From positions 1,414,501 to 1,478,500 of the forward strand of contig CP054689.1 of assembly GCA_013348725.1 (NCBI GenBank): a stretch of DNA of 64,000 bases, written 5' to 3'. The notes beneath the pieces were generated by a model that saw nothing but the letters and a program-made list of their open reading frames with translations, was not told the origin of the DNA and ran no database searches. The position numbers and the translations under genes are program-made. The DNA is from Ectothiorhodospiraceae bacterium 2226 (GTDB lineage: Bacteria; Pseudomonadota; Gammaproteobacteria; GCA-013348725). Shown one piece after another: positions 43,613 to 52,158 of the stretch. Positions within the stretch are counted from its first letter, which is position 1, and every line of letters starts with the position of its first letter.

Positions 43613-45277
43613 TTAATCCGAGTAAATGCCCGAACCGACGATAAAGGTCTCCGGTCCCGCCTGGACCTTACGCACATAGGTCAGTTTGCGCGCCGGGGTA
43701 TTGTCGCCGGGCTTGTACCAATACATCTCGCGCCAGGCGGCGCCCGCGCGCATTACCGCGTCGATCTGCTCGCGGATCACCGGACGGCCGTGTGCGTCGC
43801 GCAAGGCGAGCAGATTGCGGCCTTCGAGGCTGGGCAGGCCGGCATTGACGAGCTCGGTGCCGTCGGGGCTTTGCACGAACACGTAGGTATCCATGAACAC
43901 GAACGGGCCGGTGGGGTCGCGTAGCGCGTCGAACGCCGCCCGTCCCTGCGCCTCGATCAGGCTCGCCGCGCGCTGCACCACGTCCTCGACGAAGGCCCGG
44001 TCCATCTGCATGTTGTAGATCCCACAGCCGATGGCGTGCGGCTGTCCGGACGGGAACGTCACCCGCTGCACGAAGGTCGACTTCCAGGTCGGGAAGAGGC
44101 CGCCCGGGAGGGGGAACATGTAATGGGTCCACCCCTGCCCCGCCTCGCTGCGCGCGACGTCCAGGATCATGCGACCGTAGGGCCGCCCGAGTCCGTCCGT
44201 GAGATCGCGCACGTCGACGCCCTCGCCCGTCGGATCGGGTGGCAGGACGACCCGGATTCCGTCCAGGGTGACCACGACCACGTAGACGTCATCGTAGAAC
44301 CACTTGGAGCCCGGACGGCGCAGCTCCTCATAGGCCGCTTCACCCTCGGCCTCCAGTTTGGCCGCCGCCTCCCGCACCAGCGCGATGACCTCCGCCGCGG
44401 AGATCTTCGGCGCCGGCGCCGCCTGCTTGGGCGCGTCAGCCAGATAGACGCCGCAGCCGACCAGCACCCACTGCCCGTTCAGCTTGGCCTTCGCCACGTA
44501 GGTCGACTTCTGCGTGGACGCGCTCTCCCCCGGCTTCGGCCACAGGTAGTCCACCCAACCGGCCCCCTCCTCGGCCACGCGCGCGAGCATCTCGCGCACG
44601 ATGTACTCGCCCTGGGTATCCTGCACCGACGAAAGGTCACGCCCCTCGAGCGTCGGAAACCCCGGATGGACCAGCGCCTGCCCCTGCAGGTCGAGCACGA
44701 AGACGTAGGCGTCCTTCGCCATGAACGGCCCGGCGGGCTCGCGTAGCTGCGCCAGGGCGGATTCGCCGCCCCGCTCCAGGGCGGCCACGGCGTCGCTGAC
44801 CATGTCGACCACGAAGGCGCGCTCCATACGGTCGTCGTACATGCCGGCGCCGACGATATACGTCCGCCCCGACGGCGCCTGCACCTGCCGCACATAGCTG
44901 CTCTTCCAGCGCGGCAGCAGGCCGCCGGGCACCGGCCACTGATAGTGGTACCAGCCTGCGGGTCGGTCGGGGAACGCGGTGGCGGCACGGATCAAGCCGC
45001 CGACGATCGGCTTGCCCTGCACGTCCTTCAGCGCCAGTGTGTTATGCCCGGCTAGCGCCGAGTCAGGGTGTACGTGCATGTGCCCTTCCGGGTCGAGCAC
45101 GAACACGTAGGTCTCGTCTTGCCGCCAGCGGCTGCTGGGCACGGCGAGCGCGGCGAAGGCGGCTTCGCCGTCGGCGGCCACGCGCGCGGCGGCCGCCTCC
45201 ACCAGGGCGACCAGGTCGCGCGTCTCCTGGTGGTTGTAATCCCCCGGTGCGCCGGTGCGGTCGCTCGACGTGCTCAT
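43613..45277 (-). CDS. Protein of four tandem Cache domains, no membrane segment
   Basis: A 554-residue protein made of four repeats of about 135 residues. Each has a helix ending in G-E-A-A-F or G-R-A-A-F, a Y-V-F-V-L-D-x-x-G strand, a V-H-P or related loop, a W-x-x-Y-x-W/F-P-x-P-G segment and a closing V-G-x-G-x-Y-x-D/A. These are single-Cache-type small-ligand sensor domains, which bind carboxylates or amines. There is no signal peptide, transmembrane helix or output domain, unlike normal Cache sensors. The start ATG 45277 is preceded by a weak GAGGA. It is a lone gene. Confidence 0.82.
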   Translation of the reverse strand: MSTSSDRTGAPGDYNHQETRDLVALVEAAAARVAADGEAAFAALAVPSSRWRQDETYVFVLDPEGHMHVHPDSALAGHNTLALKDVQGKPIVGGLIRAATAFPDRPAGWYHYQWPVPGGLLPRWKSSYVRQVQAPSGRTYIVGAGMYDDRMERAFVVDMVSDAVAALERGGESALAQLREPAGPFMAKDAYVFVLDLQGQALVHPGFPTLEGRDLSSVQDTQGEYIVREMLARVAEEGAGWVDYLWPKPGESASTQKSTYVAKAKLNGQWVLVGCGVYLADAPKQAAPAPKISAAEVIALVREAAAKLEAEGEAAYEELRRPGSKWFYDDVYVVVVTLDGIRVVLPPDPTGEGVDVRDLTDGLGRPYGRMILDVARSEAGQGWTHYMFPLPGGLFPTWKSTFVQRVTFPSGQPHAIGCGIYNMQMDRAFVEDVVQRAASLIEAQGRAAFDALRDPTGPFVFMDTYVFVQSPDGTELVNAGLPSLEGRNLLALRDAHGRPVIREQIDAVMRAGAAWREMYWYKPGDNTPARKLTYVRKVQAGPETFIVGSGIYSD

Positions 45278-45441
45278 GACCCTGGTTCCTCGAAGCCAAG
45301 ACGGCGCGACAGCAGACGCGCCGCGTGAGACGCACGGCGGCGCGTCTGCCGCGGCGCGAAGAATGGGCCGGGGCGAGATCACCAGGCCGCATCGCAAAGC
45401 TTAGGAAGCGCGGGGGAGGCTTTCCAACGCCGGCGGCGGGC

Positions 45442-46167
45442 TCAACCCGCGCGCGCCACGTAGCGTTTCAGATCCCGCGCATTGGCGACGGCGTAGCCGT
45501 ACAGGTCGTTGTTGAAGTACGCGTACACATCGTGCCCGTCGGCACGCAGCGCCGCGATGCGGCGCGCCTGTGCAGAGAGGTACTGGCTGCTGTAGTTCCC
45601 GTCGTGGGTGGCCCGGCCGTGGAAGCGCAGGTACACGAAGGGCGCGGTCAGCCGCCAGGGGTGATCTTCCAGCATGTCGTGGATACACAGTGCGACCCGG
45701 TGGCGCGCCAGCAGCGCGTACACGTCATCGGTCAACCAGCGCGCGTCGCGCAGTTCCAGCACCCAGCGCTGGCCCGGCGGCAGCGCCTGCAGAAAGCCCT
45801 CCAGGCGCGTGAGATTCAGTCCCCAGCGCGGCGGCAGTTGTACCAGGATCGGGCCGAGGGACGAACGCAGATGGCGCGCGCGCCCGATGAAACGCTGGAT
45901 CGGCTCCTGCGGGTCCTTGAGGCGCTTCATGTGCGTGCCGTAGCGGCTGAACTTCACCGCGTAGCAGAAGCCCGGCGGCGCCTGCGAGCGCCAGGCATCG
46001 AAGGTCTCGGCCTCGGGCAAGCGATAGAAGGTGTTGTTGATCTCGACCGTATCGAAGTGCTGCGCGTAATGCGCAAACCACCCGCGCTTGGGAACGTCCT
46101 GCGGATAGAACACGCCGCGCCAGTGGTCGTATTGGTATCCCGAGGTTCCGATGCGTACCACCGCCAC
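45442..46167 (-). CDS. DUF72 (YecE-like) protein
   Basis: A 241-residue TIM-barrel protein of the DUF72 family. Matches are I-G-T-S-G-Y at the N-terminus, F-D-T-V-E-I-N-N-T-F-Y-R-L-P, A-V-K-F-S-R-Y, G-P-I-L-V-Q-L-P-P and the C-terminal Y-F-N-N-D. It is widespread but of unknown function, possibly an endonuclease or sugar-related enzyme. Length matches the family. It is encoded alone between the Cache protein and the glyoxalase-type protein. Confidence 0.94.
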   Translation of the reverse strand: MAVVRIGTSGYQYDHWRGVFYPQDVPKRGWFAHYAQHFDTVEINNTFYRLPEAETFDAWRSQAPPGFCYAVKFSRYGTHMKRLKDPQEPIQRFIGRARHLRSSLGPILVQLPPRWGLNLTRLEGFLQALPPGQRWVLELRDARWLTDDVYALLARHRVALCIHDMLEDHPWRLTAPFVYLRFHGRATHDGNYSSQYLSAQARRIAALRADGHDVYAYFNNDLYGYAVANARDLKRYVARAG

Positions 46168-46230
46168 TGTGCCTCCTCGCGGCCGCCCGCGCCGCGACCG
46201 TCTACGGGAGTCTAGTCCGGGCGCGGCACG

Positions 46231-46644
46231 CTAGGTCGCGTAGTCGCCGCGGTACTCAGCGCTGGGCGCGGTGGCCTGTACGATGTCGAGATGCACGCCG
46301 TTCGGGTCACGTGCGCAGAAGTGGCGCTGGCCCCAGTCCTCGCTGCGCAGCGCCAACACGATGTTCAAGCCGGCCTCCTGCGCGTAGGCATACGCCGCCT
46401 CGGCGTCATCGACCTCCAGACTGAAGATCGCCCCGTTACCGCTGTAGGCGGTGTGGAAGATCGGGGGCTGGGTCGGCTGCTCCGGCAGCAGGAAACCGAG
46501 CTGCACGCCGCTGCGGGACACCAGGTGCAGATACCAATCGTTGGCGAACACCGGCGTGAACCCGAAGTGCCCGGTGTAGAACGCGCGAGCGGCGCCCAGA
46601 TCCGTGACGATGAACACGGGAAACGAGTTGTTCGGTTCGATCAT
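46231..46644 (-). CDS. VOC-superfamily (glyoxalase/bleomycin-resistance) protein
   Basis: A 137-residue single-domain VOC protein. It has the usual paired beta-alpha-beta-beta-beta modules: F-I-V-T-D-L-G-A-A-R-A-F-Y near the start, F-S-L-E-V-D-D-A-E-A-A-Y in the middle, and the closing D-P-N-G-V-H-L-D-I. Metal ligands are not all clear. It could detoxify a small electrophile or bind an antibiotic. It is monocistronic. Confidence 0.87.
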   Translation of the reverse strand: MIEPNNSFPVFIVTDLGAARAFYTGHFGFTPVFANDWYLHLVSRSGVQLGFLLPEQPTQPPIFHTAYSGNGAIFSLEVDDAEAAYAYAQEAGLNIVLALRSEDWGQRHFCARDPNGVHLDIVQATAPSAEYRGDYAT

Positions 46645-46670
46645 GAACGTGCCTCTCTCGACCGCTGCGC

Positions 46671-47513
46671 CTAAAGGTAGTCGACCATGCCGGCGAGTCC
46701 CGCTTCGCCCGCACGGCCGTTGCGATATCCGCGGCCGCCCGCACCGCCGGCACCGCCTTGCACATTCACCGTCGGCAGATCACCCGCGATACGCGCGGCC
46801 TTGACCACCAAGCGGCCCCCCTCGCCGCCGGGTGCCCCGCCGCCCCCACCCGCCGGGCCCGTCCCCACCGCGCCGCCGCCGGTACCGGCCCCGCCGTTCA
46901 CCCCGGCGGGTCCATCCAAGCCGGCCAGCTCGATGCGCCCGCCGGTGGCGTCGAAGCTGCCACCGACGTAGAGGTACAGCAATCCGCCGTTGCCCGCGCG
47001 CAGGCGCCGGCCGCCATCGCCGCCGTCGCCGTGCGGGCGATGCCCCCCGCTGCGGCCGCCGCGCCAGGCCGAGGCATCGCCGCCGGGCTGCATGTTGGGT
47101 CGGCCGTTGAATCCGGCGCCGCCGCCACCCCCGCCGTGGTCCGCGGTGCCGTGGGCGCCGCGCCCGCCCCGATTGCCGACGCCCTTCGACCCGCCGTCGC
47201 CTCCGTCACCGCCCAGGTTGTCCTGCACGAAGCGGTGGCGCATCCGTTCGCCGTCCGGCGCCTGCGCCTCGACGGGGTCGGTGGTGGAATGAAAGCCCCG
47301 AAACACGATCGTGCCGTACACCCGCGCATCGCCCTCGCAGTGCAGGATCAACCACTGGCGGGCATTCTCGGCGATGCTCAGGATGCCGCCGGGCGCGATC
47401 GCGATGTTCGCGTAGCGGTAGGTGCGCGCGGGCAGGGTCAGTGTTTCGCCCGCCGCGATCTCGAGCGTGGGCAGGGTTTCGGGCGCTGACGCGGGATCAT
47501 GAGCAGAGGGCAT
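46671..47513 (-). CDS. Glycine-rich repeat protein
   Basis: A 280-residue protein. The first 90 residues are a beta-rich domain (L-E-I-A-A-G-E-T-L-T-L, then Y-R-Y-A-N-I-A-I-A-P-G-G), resembling the start of a parallel beta-helix. Residues 95-275 are a glycine-rich block of G-G-x and G-G-A-G-G-x repeats with short interruptions, ending in G-M-V-D-Y-L. Such sequences form adhesive or cell-surface fibres, but no signal peptide is visible, so export would need another route. ATG 47513 has AAGGTA upstream and is preferred to a longer TTG start. Confidence 0.7.
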   Translation of the reverse strand: MPSAHDPASAPETLPTLEIAAGETLTLPARTYRYANIAIAPGGILSIAENARQWLILHCEGDARVYGTIVFRGFHSTTDPVEAQAPDGERMRHRFVQDNLGGDGGDGGSKGVGNRGGRGAHGTADHGGGGGGAGFNGRPNMQPGGDASAWRGGRSGGHRPHGDGGDGGRRLRAGNGGLLYLYVGGSFDATGGRIELAGLDGPAGVNGGAGTGGGAVGTGPAGGGGGAPGGEGGRLVVKAARIAGDLPTVNVQGGAGGAGGRGYRNGRAGEAGLAGMVDYL

Positions 47514-47565
47514 GGCATTACCTTTACTGTTGGAGTTCTTGATCAACGGGATGACGCGCGGTTCG

Positions 47566-48075
47566 TCAACGGCACCAAAGCCCCTCGCGCGTCGGCGAAG
47601 GCAGCCCGGTACGCAGCGAAAACTCGGCGCCCCGCGCGGGTGTGTCCAGCGGGTGGCCGGTCAGCAGTCGCCACCCGACCCGGTCGGCACGTTCGGAATC
47701 GTCGACCACGTGCACCGCGTATCGCTCGTTCGGCTCGATGTGGGGCATGGTGAACGTAGAGTTGCGCCACTGGCCGCCGCGGTGGCGGAAGTACAGGGTG
47801 AACGAGGCGGGACGCCCGGCGGGAATCAGCACCGTGGTGGGCGCTTCGCTGGTGCCCACCGGGCGGGCGACGATGCCGAGTTTGTGGTAGCAGTTCTGTG
47901 CCGACCGATAGGTGGAGACCTGCATCTCGTGGGAGCTGTCGTTGGCGATCAGGAAGTGGGCGGTCGGGCCCGAGGTCGGCGCCACGTACCGTCCACTGAA
48001 GCTGTTGGGCGGCGCGCAGCCCTGCAAGAACAACAGCAGCAAAGCGAATAACGCAACCCACACAATCCGGCGCAT
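47566..48075 (-). CDS. Putative lipoprotein, unknown function
   Basis: A 169-residue protein with a signal peptide ending in L-F-L-Q-G-C, giving a lipidated Cys near residue 20. The rest is a beta-rich domain with aromatic residues (F-L-I-A-N-D-S-S, Y-F-R-H-R-G-G-Q-W, Y-A-V-H-V-V). No family is recognised; the fold could be a small immunoglobulin-like or carbohydrate-related domain. ATG 48075 is preceded by GAGGAGG and preferred to an upstream start at 48207. Confidence 0.72.
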   Translation of the reverse strand: MRRIVWVALFALLLLFLQGCAPPNSFSGRYVAPTSGPTAHFLIANDSSHEMQVSTYRSAQNCYHKLGIVARPVGTSEAPTTVLIPAGRPASFTLYFRHRGGQWRNSTFTMPHIEPNERYAVHVVDDSERADRVGWRLLTGHPLDTPARGAEFSLRTGLPSPTREGLWCR

Positions 48076-48267
48076 AACAGTCCTCCTCGTCCGGTTGTTC
48101 TTATCGCGAAGATGGCGTGTGCCCTTTCTCCGTCTCGTATGCGAACTGGCGGCAGGCACCGGCGCGTTGCGAGCTGTGCCAAGGCGCGCCTTATCGATCA
48201 TACGCACGCCGCAAAGATCGGCAAAATGCGTGGCGTCGAAACCGCCTGGGCGGTGCCGCCGAGCGCG

Positions 48268-48825
48268 TTAGTTGATGTGCAACAGGCCCAACCACAGCGC
48301 AAGGCAAACGAAGCCGGCGGCGATCACGCTCACGTGGTGCGCCCGCCGGCGCTTGCTGAGCGTCCGGCAGATCACCGCGCTGCCCGGCTGCGCCGGGTCG
48401 TAATAAATCGGGATCGTAGTGCCCCAGCGCTGCCAATCGCGCGGCTCGGTTTCGCCGCGCCACAGGTTTTCGCGCTCGAAGCTCACGCGGGTGCTCGCGT
48501 ACGGGGTGTCGCCGACGGTGTAGCGGTATTCGGCGAGGGGATAGAAGTACCGCGGGACGTAGCTTCCGCCCGTGGGGATCGTCACCCAGGTTTCCTCCAG
48601 CCGCTCGAGTGTGGCGACGGTCTGCGGCCAACGGCGCGCACGGAAGTACGGATACAGGCCGCGTGCGCCCCAGCCGACCAGCCCCAGCGCGAGCACCAGG
48701 GCCAGGTGATGCGCCTGCGCGGGGAAGGCGAACACGACCGGCGCCGCCACGGCCAACAGCCCGAGGGCCACGCCCAGCCCTTTCGCGACGCGGATGAACG
48801 TATGGGGCGTCGGATCGTCGTTCAT
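48268..48825 (-). CDS. DUF3592-domain membrane protein
   Basis: A 185-residue inner-membrane protein. Two helices at about 15-35 and 40-55 lead into a DUF3592 region with Y-F-Y-P-L-A-E-Y-R-Y and I-P-I-Y-Y-D-P-A-Q-P-G-S-A. A last helix lies at about 163-183. The family is widespread and of unknown function. The ATG overlaps the stop of a short upstream frame (48822-49052) by four bases. Confidence 0.8.
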   Translation of the reverse strand: MNDDPTPHTFIRVAKGLGVALGLLAVAAPVVFAFPAQAHHLALVLALGLVGWGARGLYPYFRARRWPQTVATLERLEETWVTIPTGGSYVPRYFYPLAEYRYTVGDTPYASTRVSFERENLWRGETEPRDWQRWGTTIPIYYDPAQPGSAVICRTLSKRRRAHHVSVIAAGFVCLALWLGLLHIN

Positions 48826-49464
48826 CGTCTCAGCCGAGGAGCTAAGCCAGCAGCGCCGCGCCCACGGCGATCAGGCCGCAGTGCACTCACGTCATTCGCG
48901 CCGCCGCATGCATGCGGCGGTGCCACGCGCGCCCGCGCGCGATCGCGAGCAAAAGGCCCGACGAGGTAACGAGGTAGGTGTCGTCCACTTCCACCGTCCC
49001 ACAACCCCATGGACAGCACCGTCACCACCACCAGCGCGAGACCCGAGAGCATGCCGCCCCTCTGCGTACAAAGGCGAGGCGAGTCATCAGGCACGCAACG
49101 CCCCACGCGAGCTCGGCTTGCGCCTCAGCGCTCGCTCGCCTACCTTCGCCCAAGGCTGCAGCGATGCCGGGGCATGGAGCAGGACCACGCGCCCGCCGCA
49201 CGCAGCCACGAGCGGAGGCGAACGCAAGCCACCGGGTGCCGCAGATCCGAGCAGGAGCAGGTGCGAGCGTGGGCAGCAAGGTCGGTAACGTGAAGCGGGG
49301 CATGCAGGGTTCCCGAAACGGCAGAAGCCGCTTCGAGCGCACCGAGGTGCTGAAGAAACAGAGCAAGAAGCTACTACGGCAGCTCGGGAAGCAGGAATCC
49401 GAAGAAACGCGCGGCTGAACGTGGGCGGCGCGATCAAAACAACCCGATGGCCAGCGCTCGCCCG
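48826..49464. other. 639-base region with only fragmentary open frames
   Basis: No strong gene is seen. On the minus strand, a frame from ATG 49052 to 48822 begins with a clear hydrophobic helix (L-S-G-L-A-L-V-V-V-T-V-L-S-M-G-L-W) and then turns into Arg/Gly-rich sequence, as if frameshifted. It ends in an ATGA overlap with the DUF3592 gene. On the plus strand, a short basic frame is listed separately. The stretch may be a decayed membrane-protein gene. Confidence 0.45.
49302..49418 (+). CDS. Possible small basic protein
   Basis: A 38-residue frame whose product is rich in Lys, Arg and Gln (R-T-E-V-L-K-K-Q-S-K-K-L-L-R-Q-L-G). It has a helical, nucleic-acid-binding look, and an upstream GAAGCGGGG could act as ribosome binding site. 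Composition differs from shadow frames, but no family is recognised. Confidence 0.3.
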   Translation: MQGSRNGRSRFERTEVLKKQSKKLLRQLGKQESEETRG

Positions 49465-50256
49465 TCATGTCGACGCCCGTCGGGGCGGCGCCTCGCGTCG
49501 GCGCGCGATGAAGAACTCATAGGCATAGTAGGCCGAGTAGCGCCGGTGCAGCTTCGGCTCCTCGGCGATTTGCTCGAGTAGGGCGAGGGCCTCTGGATCC
49601 CGCGCGTACTTTCCACGCAGAGCATCAATGCGCGCCTCCATCGGGGTATAGAAGTCACGCCACCACGCCGCTTCCGGCAGGGTGAAGTGGCCGAGCACAT
49701 CGAATCCGGACGCCGCAAGCGTTGCCAGCACATCTTCCACCCGACCCATGGTCGGATACTCCTCGGCGAAAGCCGATGCCAGTTCAGGTGGCCGATCGTC
49801 TTTGCGCCATACCGCGTCGGTGAATACGAGCTGACCGCCGGGGCGCAGAAGGCCATGACAGACCCGCAACGCATTTTCGAGCCCGATGCTATAGAGCGCG
49901 CCTTCGGACCAAATGAGGTCGAAGCTCTCGGGTGGCTGGTGCAGATGAGCCATGTCGCCGACCAGGGCCACAACGCGATCCGCAAGGCGGTGCCTGGCAA
50001 TGCTGGCGTTGAGGCGCTCGATGCTGGGCGCGTGGTTGTCGACAGCCACGATGCGTCCGGTGGTAAGTTCCGCGAGATAGAGGGTCTGCGCGCCCACGCC
50101 GCAACCCAGGTCGAGGATCAGGGGCGAGGGTGGCAAGGCTCGACAAAGGCTGAGCGCCCGCTCGGCGCTCGCGCGCTCGCCGGGGCCTTGGCGTGGCAAG
50201 GCCTCGAACACTTCGAAGAAAATGTCGCTGAATCGCCGAGAACGGTCAGACGTCAT
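49465..50256 (-). CDS. Class I SAM-dependent methyltransferase
   Basis: A 263-residue methyltransferase. Motif I is I-L-D-L-G-C-G-V-G-A-Q-T, followed by V-A-V-D-N-H and D-M-A-H-L-H. The post-II region is S-E-G-A-L-Y and L-R-P-G-G-Q-L-V-F-T-D. A C-terminal alpha-helical extension with W-W-R-D-F-Y-T-P and Y-Y-A-Y-E-F-F matches small-molecule methyltransferases of the UbiE/CmoA-like group. Substrate unknown. ATG 50256 is chosen, although no good ribosome binding site is visible. Single gene. Confidence 0.88.
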   Translation of the reverse strand: MTSDRSRRFSDIFFEVFEALPRQGPGERASAERALSLCRALPPSPLILDLGCGVGAQTLYLAELTTGRIVAVDNHAPSIERLNASIARHRLADRVVALVGDMAHLHQPPESFDLIWSEGALYSIGLENALRVCHGLLRPGGQLVFTDAVWRKDDRPPELASAFAEEYPTMGRVEDVLATLAASGFDVLGHFTLPEAAWWRDFYTPMEARIDALRGKYARDPEALALLEQIAEEPKLHRRYSAYYAYEFFIARRREAPPRRAST

Positions 50257-50819
50257 GCGGCATGGCTGCTCAGACTGTCGCGAGATGGATGTTGTGATCA
50301 GAGACGCCGTCCATGGTGCCCAGTTTCGCACAAATTGCGTGCAAGCCTGAACGACGCTAACGCAAGCGCCAAGCCTGCGTCCGCACAGCTTTAGCTGCCG
50401 GACGAGCGACGGGCGTCACGACAGGCTGGCGCCGGCGCGCTCCCGAGCTGATCAGATCGTAGCGCCGCGCTCTTGCTTGAGCCTCTTCAACCGCGTTTGG
50501 CGCGCAGATCGTCATCCCCGGCCCCTCCCGCAGTACAAAGGTACTCCTCGTGGGCAAATGACGTCCTTCCTGCGCGCGGGCGGCCGTGCGGGACGATGCG
50601 GAACCGCGGTGGGCGTATTCGCCCCGGCGACACGCACTTCCGCAAACGACTCGCCAACTCGCTGATCCGGCACAACGCGTGCGCCTGGATCGTCTTCAAC
50701 ACCGGCATACCCAACCTTGGGGATGCGGGCGCACGGAACTTGGCGTAGTTTCCCGCATCAAGTCGTCGCGCGCGGTACATGGCCGGGCGCGGCTATTCCA
50801 CTGGCACCGGAGAAGCAAC
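50257..50819. other. 563-base intergenic region with one doubtful short frame
   Basis: The only candidate is a 52-residue minus-strand frame from ATG 50515 to 50357 with a good GGGAGGGG ribosome binding site. Its product is basic with no known family (M-T-I-C-A-P-N-A-V-E-E-A-Q). Otherwise no coding signal, tRNA or repeat was recognised. Confidence 0.4.
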
Positions 50820-51161
50820 ATGCGTAGACCTTTCTTTGCTGCTCTCGCCGCCTGTGCGCTTATGGCACCGGCCCACGCGAGCAACTACCTGCCCTTTAAC
50901 CACACCGGTCACGGTCAGATGGCCTGCCGGTCGTTCATCAGCGTGCCCGGCAAGGGCGATACGCCGTACTGGTCGGACATCTTCGCGACCAATGAGTCCG
51001 GCTATGACGTGATGCCCAAGTTCGAGGCATTCGTCCGTCAGAGCTACGGCGCGATAGGGCGCATCCACGCCCCCACCTGCTTCAAGTTCGCGTCCACGGC
51101 CGATGCCGAGCGCATGATCCAGACCCATCCGCCCGGCGTCAGTACGCGCTGGCGGCAGTAG
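50820..51161 (+). CDS. Small exported protein of unknown function
   Basis: A 113-residue protein with a signal peptide ending in A-P-A-H-A-S. The mature part has two Cys (M-A-C-R-S-F and P-T-C-F-K-F), probably forming a disulfide, plus the segment N-H-T-G-H-G-Q-M. No family is recognised. The ATG at 50820 directly precedes M-R-R-P-F-F. It is upstream of a lysozyme-like lipoprotein on the same strand but separated by about 200 bases. Confidence 0.72.
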   Translation: MRRPFFAALAACALMAPAHASNYLPFNHTGHGQMACRSFISVPGKGDTPYWSDIFATNESGYDVMPKFEAFVRQSYGAIGRIHAPTCFKFASTADAERMIQTHPPGVSTRWRQ

Positions 51162-51357
51162 ACGCGGCGGTACCGGAAACCGTTCACATCCTGTCGTCGG
51201 CTTTTGCCCCCGTTGGCCTTCCTCGGGGGCCGCATGCGCTTCGTGATGTTTTCGCCGGTGGGCCGAGACAGGACCGCCGGGAGCGACATTGCTCGCAGAA
51301 GGGGGGGTTGCCTATCTTCTATGATGCAGCCTCACCTGGAGCGTATGGAGACCGGCA

Positions 51358-52158
51358 ATGGGCTTCGCGGGTTGGACACGAGTGATCGGAAGCGCGGTGT
51401 TGCTCATCGCGCTTAGCGGCTGCGACCTGGAGTTCATCATCGGCGGCGGCGGGTCGTCCGACGTCACGCCGTCCGACTGGTGGAAGTGCCCGGAACGCCT
51501 CGGCGGGAGCTGGACCTTCGGCCGCGCGCCCTACGGCTGCGACGTCGAGCAGTTTGCCAGCGCCGCGACCGTGCGCGCACAGTTCGGCGCACACATCTTC
51601 GATGACGAGCAGTCACAGGAGGTGGAGCGCGTCCGCTACATGGGCGGGTTATACACCTTTCTCGGCGACCGGGCCGCCGCCTACTTACGCGACCGCCGCA
51701 GCGGCGTGAGCGACGCCGAGGTGGAGGCGTGGCGCCACGCCGTCTATACCACCGCCCACCAGGAGAGCTTCTGGACCCATTACCGCGAGGCGCACACGGG
51801 GCTGCGCCGCCTGCTCACCATGTTGCGCGGCGACAACGGCCACGGCCATGGGCTGATGCAGATCGATGACCGCTGGCATACCGACCCCATCCGCTCCGGG
51901 GTGGGCTGGCACCTCGAAGACAACCTGATCTACGCCCTGGATATCTACTACGACGGCTGGCGGCGCGCGGAGACGGCGGATTGCGTTAGCTTCGCGGAGG
52001 ATTGGGAGGCACGCGCCCGCGCCGCCTACTCGGCCTACAACGGCGGCCCCGCGCAGATCTGCCGCTGGACCGACCCGAACCATCGCTGGTCACAGAACGA
52101 CGCAGGCTTCCACGACAAGTACCAGCGGCAGGAATGGCTAAACTATGTCGCCGGCTAA
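51358..52158 (+). CDS. Lysozyme-like lytic transglycosylase lipoprotein
   Basis: A 266-residue lipoprotein; the signal peptide ends with A-L-S-G-C, so Cys22 is lipidated. The lysozyme-fold domain (about 120-262) has the catalytic Glu in A-H-Q-E-S-F-W (E136), the G-H-G-L-M-Q-I-D motif and A-Y-N-G-G, all hallmarks of SLT-type enzymes that cut peptidoglycan. The stretch between the lipobox and the domain is enriched in Trp and Tyr. It overlaps the following gene by 14 bases, suggesting joint expression. It may take part in wall remodelling or be tied to a secretion apparatus (inference). Confidence 0.87.
   Translation: MGFAGWTRVIGSAVLLIALSGCDLEFIIGGGGSSDVTPSDWWKCPERLGGSWTFGRAPYGCDVEQFASAATVRAQFGAHIFDDEQSQEVERVRYMGGLYTFLGDRAAAYLRDRRSGVSDAEVEAWRHAVYTTAHQESFWTHYREAHTGLRRLLTMLRGDNGHGHGLMQIDDRWHTDPIRSGVGWHLEDNLIYALDIYYDGWRRAETADCVSFAEDWEARARAAYSAYNGGPAQICRWTDPNHRWSQNDAGFHDKYQRQEWLNYVAG

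Noticed and set aside
50357-50515. 52-residue minus-strand frame with a good ribosome binding site
   Set aside because: Kept only as a remark: the product has no family, strong basic bias and no neighbour relation that would support it.
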